Below, piece after piece: positions 1 to 8,600 of a stretch of 8,872 nucleotides of DNA. The notes beneath the pieces were generated by a model. That model worked only from the letters and a program-made list of their open reading frames with translations, ran no database searches and was not told where the DNA came from. Each line of letters opens with the position of its first letter. The stretch's first letter is position 1. This stretch comes from Erysipelotrichaceae bacterium (GTDB lineage: Bacteria; Bacillota_I; Bacilli_A; Erysipelotrichales; Erysipelotrichaceae): assembly GCA_020026035.1 (NCBI GenBank), contig JAHHRC010000053.1, forward strand, positions 1-8,872, read 5' to 3'. Position numbers and translations under genes: made by a program.

Positions 1-28
1 GGGTGGAGTTTATTTTACATACTTATAA
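1..28 (+). CDS. C-terminal end of an upstream gene (frame uncertain)
   Basis: Only the last codons of an upstream gene could lie here, and two frames compete. One frame reads GGVYFTYL and stops at TAA 26-28, leaving 12 bases before the endolysin. The other reads VEFILHTYKKDKL and stops at TGA 42-44, overlapping the endolysin ATG in an ATGA junction. I favour the first because every completed gene in the window ends in TAA and none overlaps its neighbour. Neither fragment is long enough to assign a family. In phages of this kind the gene before the endolysin is often a tail or receptor-binding protein, but nothing here shows that. Confidence 0.3.
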
Positions 29-40
29 GAAGGACAAACT

Positions 41-721
41 ATGAACAAAAAATACGGAATAGATATTAGTCAACACCAAGGGGATATAGATTTAAGTAAA
101 ATCAACCCCGAGTTTGTGATTATTCGTGGGGGATATTCAACGAAGAAAGACCCTAAATTTGATAGAAACGTAAGGGAGTGTCAACGCTTGGGCATTCCCT
201 TTGGCGTTTATTGGTATTCGTACGCTTTAAACGCAGACCAAGCACGTGCAGAAGCATGGAAGTGTTTGGAAGTAATTAAAGGCTTAGATATTAAAGTGGG
301 CGTATGGTTTGATATGGAAGACGCAGACCATTGGAAAGCAAATAAAGGCTTTACGTTTACGAAACAGTCAGTATCACCTATTGTATTCACTTTCTGTGAC
401 ATCGTAGAAAGCAACGGATACTATACGGGCGTATACATGAGTAAGTCGTGGTTCAGATACCTTGATTCAACTTGCGATAGATTCGATAAGTGGGTTGCGT
501 CATGGGGAAACAATGATGGCGGTGAACATGACAATACAAGTGCAATCGGCTCAATGTTGCAATACACCTCAGCGGGCAGACTTGATAAGAACGTAGCTTA
601 CTTTGGATTGGATCGTTACGACTTAAATAAAAAACCAACACCAAAACCCAACCCAGAACCTAACAACAAGGAGAAAGCGATTGAGTTACTAAGACAAGCG
701 ATTGATTTATTAGGGGGTTAA
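41..721 (+). CDS. Phage endolysin, GH25 muramidase (N-acetylmuramidase)
   Basis: This 226-residue protein would cleave the glycan bond between N-acetylmuramic acid and N-acetylglucosamine in host peptidoglycan at the end of infection. Seen: the GH25 opening GIDISQHQGDID with Asp8, the catalytic DxE pair in WFDMED (Asp91, Glu93), and the late QYTSAGRL and DRYDLN segments (residues 174-196) that close the GH25 barrel. The catalytic domain covers about residues 4-197. A Pro/Asn/Lys linker (199-210) and a short helical tail (about 211-226, EKAIELLRQAIDLL) follow. No LysM, SH3 or choline-binding repeat is present, so a usual wall-binding domain is missing. There is no signal peptide, so release should depend on a holin. 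The ATG at 41 has an AAGAAGGA ribosome site at 27-34, six bases upstream. The following genes look like its lysis partners. Family assignment is strong; the function of the tail is unknown. Confidence 0.93.
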   Translation: MNKKYGIDISQHQGDIDLSKINPEFVIIRGGYSTKKDPKFDRNVRECQRLGIPFGVYWYSYALNADQARAEAWKCLEVIKGLDIKVGVWFDMEDADHWKANKGFTFTKQSVSPIVFTFCDIVESNGYYTGVYMSKSWFRYLDSTCDRFDKWVASWGNNDGGEHDNTSAIGSMLQYTSAGRLDKNVAYFGLDRYDLNKKPTPKPNPEPNNKEKAIELLRQAIDLLGG

Positions 722-724
722 ATT

Positions 725-1072
725 ATGGCAACTGTGGATATCGTAAGTGTTTGTGCAACTATCATTACAGTAGGTAGTGCAATCACGATTATCTATAAAG
801 GGTACTTGGTATCAAGAGAACCCGAAGAAAAACAAAACAAGAAAATTAAAAACAACTATGAAACACTACAAGCTCAAAACAAACGGATTGAGTGCATGGA
901 AAACAAAATGGAACGCTTAGAGAATAGTCAAATGAAAACGAATAGGGAACGTGGAGCGATTTATACAGGGTTGCTTGCAATGATTGACTATTCCCTTGGT
1001 GGTGATGTTAAGAAGTTAGAAGAAGCACGTAGTGAAATTCATAAAGCCTTAATCGGCTTGAAAGGGATGTAA
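725..1072 (+). CDS. Membrane-anchored coiled-coil protein of the lysis cassette
   Basis: This 115-residue protein has one hydrophobic segment at about residues 5-26 (IVSVCATIITVGSAITIIY), then a charged helical stretch (about 30-75, rich in Glu, Lys, Asn and Gln) likely to form a coiled coil. Its C-terminal part contains LLAMIDYSLGGD and an acidic/basic helix to residue 110. Small proteins with an N-terminal membrane helix, a coiled coil and a final 'LL..(I/L)(D/E)(Y/H)S(L/V).G(D/N)' motif are familiar to me next to holins in Gram-positive phages, usually annotated as hypothetical or holin-associated. XhlA-type proteins play a similar part but carry the membrane helix at the C-terminus, so this is not a plain XhlA. 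The SD AGGGGG at 712-717 sits in the last codons of the endolysin, three bases separate the two genes, and the holin candidate follows two bases later. This suggests coupled translation and a role in lysis, which is inference. Confidence 0.8.
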   Translation: MATVDIVSVCATIITVGSAITIIYKGYLVSREPEEKQNKKIKNNYETLQAQNKRIECMENKMERLENSQMKTNRERGAIYTGLLAMIDYSLGGDVKKLEEARSEIHKALIGLKGM

Positions 1073-1074
1073 AC

Positions 1075-1329
1075 ATGAATATTGTAGAGTACATCGTACC
1101 TATTACAGCACTTGCAACGTGGGCTATTTGTCAGTTAATCAAGCCATGGATTGACGATAAATCAAAGTATATGCCAACGATAGCGGGGCTATTGGGTATT
1201 CTATTTCAACTATGGAATAGTGGCTTTCAACTATCAATCAATACGATTGTTATCGGTGTAGTAAGTGGACTAACCGCAACAGGACTATTTGAGTTTGGAA
1301 AGCAATTTAAAATAAAGGAAGGTGAATAA
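1075..1329 (+). CDS. Small membrane protein, probable phage holin
   Basis: This 84-residue protein has three candidate membrane helices: about residues 5-23 (EYIVPITALATWAICQLI), 34-50 and 54-73. A charged loop (KPWIDDKSKYM) separates the first two, and a short basic/acidic tail (KQFKIKEGE) ends it. The layout and the segment GVVSGLTATGLFEFGKQF resemble small holins of Gram-positive phages in which a 'G(L/V)xATGLxExxK' stretch closes the last helix (the Hol44 / A118-like group). I place it there by pattern only. A holin would form membrane lesions that let the signal-less endolysin reach the wall. The ATG at 1075 has an AAGGGA site at 1062-1067. The gene ends two bases before the next start. 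The alternative is an unrelated small membrane protein, but its place in the cassette argues for holin. Confidence 0.8.
   Translation: MNIVEYIVPITALATWAICQLIKPWIDDKSKYMPTIAGLLGILFQLWNSGFQLSINTIVIGVVSGLTATGLFEFGKQFKIKEGE
1315..1322 (+). promoter_or_regulatory. Ribosome binding site deciding the start at 1331
   Basis: AAGGAAGG lies in the last codons of the holin gene, eight bases before ATG 1331. The alternative GTG at 1322 would overlap this site and could not use it, so the ATG is the supported start. Confidence 0.75.
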
Positions 1330-1330
1330 T

Positions 1331-2587
1331 ATGGCAATGTTTAACGCTTTTCGTGGCGGTGGACGTGGTGGACGTGGAAAGCCACAACCTAAGCCTAATC
1401 AATGGCAATCAAAACCACAACCTAAGCCACAACCGAAACCAAAACCACAACCAAGATACCAACCAAAACCAAGCCACTACAATCAACCAAAGCCAAAACC
1501 ACAGGCTCACGCTTCAAACCCACCTAGCTTTTACGGACAGTCTAGACCACATCCAAGTCCTAGACCTGTACCAACTAACCCACTAAAGAAACCAAGCTAT
1601 TACGCTTCACCAAGACAACCATTAAACCATAGAACACCACAACCATCTAAACCATCACAAAGCCCTTATGACTTTACGAAACCACATAAAACAGTCTTTG
1701 CTAATCCATACGCTAAGAACTATACAAAGCCTACTGAACCTATGCCACAAGCAATGGCTGATGGTTTGAAAAGACAGGCTCACAAGATTATGTACAAGCA
1801 TAGTAACGGTCAACGTGGTTTGAAGGAATATATGCCACCTAAGGCGTCACCAAGTGAAAGCGTAGGCGGAAGTGGCTATGGCGGTGGATACGGAAGTGGC
1901 GGTGGAAGTGGATATGGTGATTATGATGGCGGTGGATACGGTGATTACGGTATGCCAGAAGAAGCACCACAACCACAAAACGATCCAAACGAACTAGCAA
2001 ACTTAATGAAAGAATGGCTTGCAGAACAACAACGTCAACGTCAAGCAAACGCAGACAGAATGAACGCAGCGATTGACGCAGAAGGTAAAGCAATGGAAGC
2101 ACGCTACCGTCAGCAGTTTGGAGCGATTGATGGGGATTATCAAAACCTAAAGAATCAATCGGAAGTAAACCGCTATAAAGCTATGCGTGCATTGAGAGAA
2201 ACGCAAGCTAATAGAGGATTGCTAGAGAGCGGAGCGGGTAGACAAGACAACCTATTCCTTTCAAGCAATTACAACAACAACCTTTCCAAGATTATGCTCA
2301 AGGAAGCACAAGAACGCCAACGTGTTCATGACGCTATCAATGAAATGTGGAGCAAGATTGGAACACAAAAAGCAGCGAATCAATCGGCAGTGTTTGATGA
2401 TAGTGCAATGACATCCATCTTGCCTATGCTTGCACCGCTATACAACGGAAACACAAGCGACTTACTAAGAGCCGCACTTGGAGCGACACGGTCAGTACCT
2501 ATGCCAGCACCTATGGTAATGAACGATACTACCGTGCCTGTTAATAGAGCATTGATTGATGAAGACGATGACGAATATCGTCGTTAA
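1331..2587 (+). CDS. Pro/Gly-rich low-complexity protein, probable virion-associated
   Basis: This 418-residue protein is not one I can place in a named family. In order it has: an Arg/Gly start (FRGGGRGGRG, residues 7-16); a Pro-Gln-Lys repeat tract (about 17-59) fading into a Pro/Tyr/Ser-rich region (to about 175); a Gly-Tyr tract (about 179-207); a Gln/Glu/Arg/Ala-rich helical region (about 219-350) containing RGLLESGAGRQ (296-305) followed by an Asn-rich stretch; and an acidic end (IDEDDDEYRR). Helical regions with a 'RGLLxSGAxRQ'-like motif occur in phage proteins I would call structural, which is recall rather than a search. There is no cysteine, signal peptide or membrane helix. The ATG at 1331 is preferred over an in-frame GTG at 1322 because the SD AAGGAAGG (1315-1322) is correctly spaced only for the ATG. 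It sits between the lysis genes and the giant protein, so the two may be partners in the virion. The first third being disordered is evident from composition; its function is unknown. Confidence 0.85.
   Translation: MAMFNAFRGGGRGGRGKPQPKPNQWQSKPQPKPQPKPKPQPRYQPKPSHYNQPKPKPQAHASNPPSFYGQSRPHPSPRPVPTNPLKKPSYYASPRQPLNHRTPQPSKPSQSPYDFTKPHKTVFANPYAKNYTKPTEPMPQAMADGLKRQAHKIMYKHSNGQRGLKEYMPPKASPSESVGGSGYGGGYGSGGGSGYGDYDGGGYGDYGMPEEAPQPQNDPNELANLMKEWLAEQQRQRQANADRMNAAIDAEGKAMEARYRQQFGAIDGDYQNLKNQSEVNRYKAMRALRETQANRGLLESGAGRQDNLFLSSNYNNNLSKIMLKEAQERQRVHDAINEMWSKIGTQKAANQSAVFDDSAMTSILPMLAPLYNGNTSDLLRAALGATRSVPMPAPMVMNDTTVPVNRALIDEDDDEYRR
1379..1507 (+). repeat. Degenerate tandem repeat encoding Pro-Gln-Lys units
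   Basis: About 130 bases are built from imperfect copies of CCACAACCTAAGCC / CAACCAAAACCA-like units, giving repeated PQPKP, PKP and QPKP in the 418-residue protein. The copies differ mostly at synonymous positions, so the amino-acid pattern is better kept than the DNA. That argues for selection on the peptide rather than a recent DNA expansion. Confidence 0.8.
1865..1951 (+). repeat. Gly-Tyr-rich repeat tract
   Basis: GGCGGTGG, GGAAGTGG and GGATATGG units encode a run of Gly with interspersed Tyr, Ser and Asp (residues 179-207 of the 418-residue protein). It acts as a flexible hinge between the Pro-rich N-terminal half and the helical C-terminal half. Function is not shown. Confidence 0.75.
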
Positions 2588-2596
2588 ATAATAATC

Positions 2597-2601
2597 GGGG
2601 G
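2597..2601 (+). promoter_or_regulatory. Ribosome binding site of the giant gene
   Basis: The run GGGGG ends five bases before ATG 2607, in the longest intergenic gap downstream of the endolysin (2588-2606). The next in-frame ATG (2628) has only a weak GGGA upstream, so 2607 is preferred. Confidence 0.65.
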
Positions 2602-2606
2602 TATTT

Positions 2607-5600
2607 ATGAAAAGTAGAGTTACGGGAATGCGTATTACAAAAAAGGGGGGCGGTAGAGAACAGTCTATTGCCCCACGCAATACCCCAAAACCAAGACGAG
2701 AAGACCGTTCAGCACAACAGGCTCAACGAGTTCAAGCACAAAGACAACAAGCACAACGTCAGCAAGCGGAACGTGTACAAGCAGAACGTGCAGCAAAACA
2801 AGCACAACAGGCTCAGCAAGCACAAGAGCGTCAACGTGTAGCGGAACAAAAACGAGCAGACGCTGAAAGACGTAAGCAAGAACAAAGAAGACAAGTTGAA
2901 GAACGCAGAAGACAAGACGCTGAACGTAAACGTGTAGAACAACAACGCAAGCGTGAAGAACTCACTAGACGTGCAGTCGAATCTCAACAAGCTATTGAAT
3001 CAAAAAAGCGTCAGCAGAAAGAAGCACAAAAGCAACAAGCTAACGCAATCAATAAAACTAACAAGCTAGAAATTGAACGCAAACGCAATGAAGATAAAGC
3101 AAGAATGCGTGAAGAAAAGCGTAGACAACAAGAACTAGCAAAGCGTAAAACCGTTGTACGAAACGATAAAGACGCTTATAACAAGCCTATCAATGACAAG
3201 AAGGCTTATAAGAACGCAACACGTGAAAGCCTACAATCGAAACGATCTAAAGAGATGAATAAGTATCGTGGGGTTACACGTGAAGAATTACAAAAAGCAG
3301 CAAAGAAGAAAAAGAGCGATGTATCCTTAGCAAAACAAACAGGTGACTTACTCAAAATCACAGGGCAAGGAGCGGTAGACTTTGCAGACCAAACAAGTAA
3401 ATTCTTGAGTGTAGCAACCGCTAAAGATAGACAAAGACAAGCGAAGAATATTGTTGAACGTGAAAAGGGCATTGTTAAGCACGATGGCTTTATAGATGCG
3501 ATTCAAGATAAAGCCGAAGCATTGGGAGCAAAAATGTATAAGGCATTAGGGCAAGAAGACATTTATAAAACGCTCAAAAAGAAAGAACGTGAAGCATTAG
3601 AGCAGAATGTATACGGTGGTAAGAAACTAGAAGATATGCTCAGTAAGAGTGAACTAGATGCACTTACAACCTATAAGAACTTGCCATGGAAGAAGTCCAT
3701 TGATAAAGCTACTAAGGAACTTACAGAAGGCAATATCTATAACCCAGCTACCGCAACGTCAACTAAGAATAGAGTTATCGGTAACGTAGCACGAAACCTT
3801 GGTAATCAAGGAACTAGAATGCTTACAGGTGCATTATTGACAGGTGGACTAGCACCAGGCACAGGCTCACTAGTGGCAATGACACCAGGTGCTTACGGTC
3901 AATCGGCTATGGACTCACTAGAAAAAGGCTATTCAATGAAACAAGCTAAGGGTAAAGCTTTATATGACACAGGGCTTGAAGTAGCTACCGAAAAGCTAAT
4001 CGGTGACTTACCATTTGGAACGCCTACATTCAAGAACATAGCGGGTGAAGCAACCGAAGAATACGTGAATGAACGTTTGAGTCCTTACGGTGAAATGTTC
4101 TATGGAAAATCGTTTGGTGATATCACGAAAGACAACATGATATGGAAGGGCGATAACCTAAAGAATGCGTTAGTGGCGGGTGCGTATGGCGGACTTGGAG
4201 CAATGGCTCAAGGTGCAGTAGCACACCCTGTACAAAGCTATAATATGGTCAAGAATGACGTACAAAACGTAGTGAATGCGACTAAGGCGTACAATCAATT
4301 CAATGACAGTCTAAAGCAAACACAAACAAAGCCACCTGTTCCATTTGTGGAAAGTGAAGCAAGTAGAGATTGGACTAAGGCGGAAGATATCCAAAAGGTT
4401 GAAGAATACTTGAAGGCTAATCCATTACAAGATACTCAACTAATTGATGACAAAGGGCTTGAATTGTTGAATGCGATGGAACACCACCGTCAAATGAATC
4501 AACCTACCGAACTCACACCAACAACGGATGATAGAGATATTGGGCGTGCTAAGTTTGCGAAAGGCTATGGCGATAAATTACAAGCACTAGAACAACAAAA
4601 GCGTAAGATCCCATTGGATGTTGATACGGCTGGAGAGCAGTTAATGGAAGGTTTGGCTGAAAGGGGAGCGGAACTAACGGACGAACAGTTAGGGCAAGTC
4701 TTAGAATGGATTAAGCAAGAGCAAGTAAACCAAGCAAGAAAAGACGCAAACTTTAACTTTGACAACCTGTCAGCAAGCGAAAACCGCTACTTGAATAGAA
4801 AAGCTAAGGGCTTAGCAAAGTTAAGTGATATGCCTACCTTCAACACACAAGAAGGATTGCAAAACATCCAAGACGAACTAATGCGTGAAACACATGGCGG
4901 AAAGCTACCATCTACTTATGCTATGCAAAATAAGCAACGCTTAGACTCTTACAAGCAAGCAGTAGAAAACATGGAACTCAATCAATGGGAAAATGTTTAT
5001 GATGATAAGTCAGCACCTAGCAACGCTATTAGAAACGAATTGAAGAATGCAGCAGAAGATACTTTGGGCGGTATCGTACCTAGCAAGCATGGAATCACTA
5101 AAGAGAACGTAGAGCGTTATAGAGATGCGTTAAACGGTAAGTACGAACACAAAACATCGGAATGGTTTGCACAACACTCAACGGATGAAGTCAGCATGGA
5201 ACTGTCAGACCTTCAACAAAAGCAACAAATGACAGAACAAAGAATGGCAGAAGTTGCAAAAGAATACGGTGAAGATAGTGTAGAATATCTCAACGTAGCG
5301 GATGAATGGCAAGACAATCAATTACAGATTCACATGGCTGAAACAGAACTGAAAGCACGTGAAGAACGTAGCCACTTAAAGCCTAAAGCTAATACATTCA
5401 ACGGCATGGAAGTACACCCTATGGCTCAGTCAATCGTTGAAGCGGTGAAGGCACAAGTGGATGTAAAACCTAATAGCCCAGAAGAACGACTAACACAAAA
5501 GACAGTTGAAAAGGCACTGCCCAAAATCGAAGTACAAGAAACCGCAAGGGAAGTATTGAGTGATGAAAATGTAGTGGAAGAAGTAAAGAAGATTGTAGCT

Positions 5601-8600
5601 AGTGATTTGTTTGATGAATCAAAAATGACAGGTCATGAGGCTATAAGAGATGCAGTTGCTGAAAAGGGATACGATAGAACCCACATTATCGAAACGTTTA
5701 AAAACATTCAGGATGACCCCGACACACCAGAAGACTTGAAGAAATTCTTTGCTAAGGCGGTAGAAGAAAACGAACTTGGATTAAGTAATCAAACGCTTAA
5801 TCTTGCAGAACTAGCAAACGGAGCAAGTCAATTTATCAACGCAAACGGATACGAACAATCAAAAGCATTTGCTCAAGCCGTAGCTAATCAAACGTCAGTG
5901 TTCGACAACGTACTACATGGCTCAATCGAGCAGATGGCACTCAATGGTAAGAAGTGGTATCAAACGAAAGAGCAAGTTATTGATAACGTATATAAGGCGT
6001 TAGACGTAAACACACAAAGCCTATTCTATGAGTTAAAGAAATATGCAACGAACTCAGCAAGGGATGTAAATAAGCTATATGATCAAACCGTAAACAAGCT
6101 AGCGAAAGATGGTTATACGGTAAGAAACGTTGAAGGAAACTTTACTATCTTAGACGCTCAAGGCAATGACGTATCAAACCGTTTTGGTGAATCTATCAAT
6201 CAACTTTCATCACAGTACGAAGCATATAACTACTACTTGAATGACATTCTTAATTTCCAAGCTACCATCTCACAAACAACGTCAGTAGCGGGGCAAACTT
6301 TACGAATGGCAAGACGTAGCCACGAAGAATCAACGGCTTATCAAGCCAAACTAATGCACGAAGAAGTAAATGCAATCAATGCAGAAATTCAAAAGCAGAA
6401 AATGCCGTTTGCCAAGAAAGACATCAAGGTCAAACTTAATGATGAACTTATGGCAAAGTTTATGAGTGCAGAAAACGCTATTGAACAAGCAAGAATCAAG
6501 GAAGAAATACAACGTGACTTAGCAGCACAAATGCCACCTACATTGCGTGGATGGTATGACCAGACAAGATACACGAGCATGCTATTCCACTTGCCTACTC
6601 ACTTACGAAATATCGTAGGTAACGAATTGATGGGCGGAATGTTCAACGTAAAGGATGGAGTACGCTACTTATACGAAAAGACATTAGACGCTCAAGGTAA
6701 GATTGGGCATGATTCCTTTGACATTCATAACCCTGAACACCAAAAGATAAATCGTGAAGTAACGGATATGTTATACACACCAGACCTTGGCGGACTTGAA
6801 CTTTCAGGTTTAATGAAACAAAACAAAGTAGTACAAGACTATGGCGAATGGTTAAGAAGTGGTAAGGATAAGCAAACGTTCTTTGAACAAAAAGGCTATG
6901 AAGGAAGACTACTCAAGGACTTGGTAAAGAATGACGCAAGCAATCTTGATGAATTCAATCTAATCAACGATAGCAAGCAACATAAGTACCTAGCGAACCG
7001 TATTACATCCATGCTTATCAACGATGGTATCCAAGCAGTAGATAGCGAACATGGTTATAAGCTGATGGATAGCAACGGAAACGAAGTAGACGCAAACGAC
7101 TATATCAACAAAGCGTATAACAACGTAGCAGCACAGGTCATTGCAGACGATGACGTACGCAGTGCAAAGGAAAGCAACCTAAAGCGGTATGATCAATTTG
7201 TAGATAACCTATACGAACTAAAAGACGCAGAACGTGCAGTAACAGGTGATACAAAGTTTAAGCTACATCACGGTGCTAAACAGTACGTAAACCATTGGGG
7301 AAACAATTGGGCGTTTGGTAGAATGATGGGCAAGATTGCCGAGTTTAACGGAAACGCTTTGAACGAGATGGATATTAGAGCGTTGAAACCACGATACAAA
7401 AAGAACCTTGCTAGAGCGTTGAATGCACAAGGTTATGACGTTGACGGTGAAAACCTAGTTAAAAACGGTAGAAAACTCACTCAACAAGAACAGGATATGG
7501 TAGTTGATAAGCTACACGACAAAGCATTAGAAGAAGCAAAACAAGCTACTTTCCATGACGCAAGCGTTGTGGCAAATGCTATCAATAACATGATGAACGT
7601 TCCTGTCTTTGGCGGTGCATTGTCAGTTATTCAACCGTTCGTACAAACGCCTGTTAATGTATTCAGACGTGGCTTTGAGTTCTCACCTGTTGGATTAGTG
7701 AAGTCTATGACTCAATACACCGAACTAGTAAACAACGGTGAAGGTGACAAGGCTATCAATGAAATCTGTAAAGGTCTAACAGGTACAGGCGTTGCTTTGA
7801 TTGGTGCATTATTACAGAATCAAGGCTTACTTGATATTGACTTGGGGGATGAAGACGAAGGCAAAGAAGCGAACCGCCTAATTGCTAGACTCTTTGGATA
7901 CAAAAACATCAACGTTAAAGTTGGGGAGTATCAAGTTGACATTGCAAACATCCAACCGTCAGTCATTCCACTTGCCTTTGGTGCATGGACGATGAAGGAA
8001 GTAAATAACGGAATTGATACGGATGCCTTAGAAGAAGACCCTATCAAGTTTGCGTGTGAAGCCTTGGGGGCTATGATGCAACCGTTCATGTATGCGTCAT
8101 TTATGAGTGGTATCACAGAACTAGCACAAGACATGGCAAGACATCCAGACAATCCAGGCGGAGCGGGTATTCAGTCATTTGTTGGAACTGCCGTATCTCA
8201 AATGTTGCCACAAGCCTTTGCGGCGTTTAACAGAGTGATTGACGATAAGCAAAGAGAAACTTATTCTACAAACTTTACGCAAGGTCTAAAGAACCAAGTA
8301 ATGCGTAAAACACCTTTCATGAGTGATAAGCTAGAGCCGAAGATTGATAGATACACAGGCGAAGAAATGGTAAACAATGGCGGTGATTCAACATTAAGCC
8401 GTGCTGCTTACAATATGTTCTCAATCGTGCCTATCACAAAGAAGGCAGATGAACCTGAACTTGAAGAATTGTTACGTGTATACGGACATTCAAAAGAAAA
8501 TGGTATCCTACCTAACCAAGTAGACTTTAAGTCAATGCTTACAAATGACAAGATAGACTACAAACTCACACCCGAAGAACGTACTAGAGTTAACAAGGTG

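Noticed and set aside
1322..1330. GTG at 1322 as the start of the Pro/Gly-rich gene.
   Set aside because: The strong AAGGAAGG site would overlap this codon. The ATG at 1331 has proper spacing.
1379..1507. A possible CRISPR-like or iteron array.
   Set aside because: Units are short, imperfect, contiguous and in frame with a Pro-Gln-Lys peptide; there are no spacers.
1353..1586. A second-frame + strand reading of about 77 codons rich in Asn, Gln and His inside the Pro-rich gene.
   Set aside because: It is the frame shift of the CCA/CAA/AAA repeat tract, has no ribosome site of its own and shows only repeat composition.
1839..2102. An antisense frame of 87 codons with many His, Arg and Leu.
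   Set aside because: It mirrors the Gly-Tyr and Gln-rich tracts of the + strand gene and lacks a plausible ribosome site or homology.
2588..2606. A possible terminator or promoter in the longest gap between genes.
   Set aside because: Nineteen bases hold only the ribosome site. There is no inverted repeat with a T run and no room for a promoter.
2709..2990. An antisense frame of 93 codons giving a Leu/Phe/Cys-rich, membrane-like peptide.
   Set aside because: It is the complement of the coiled-coil repeats, where CAA, GAA and AGA codons become Leu, Phe and Ser codons. It arises from composition.
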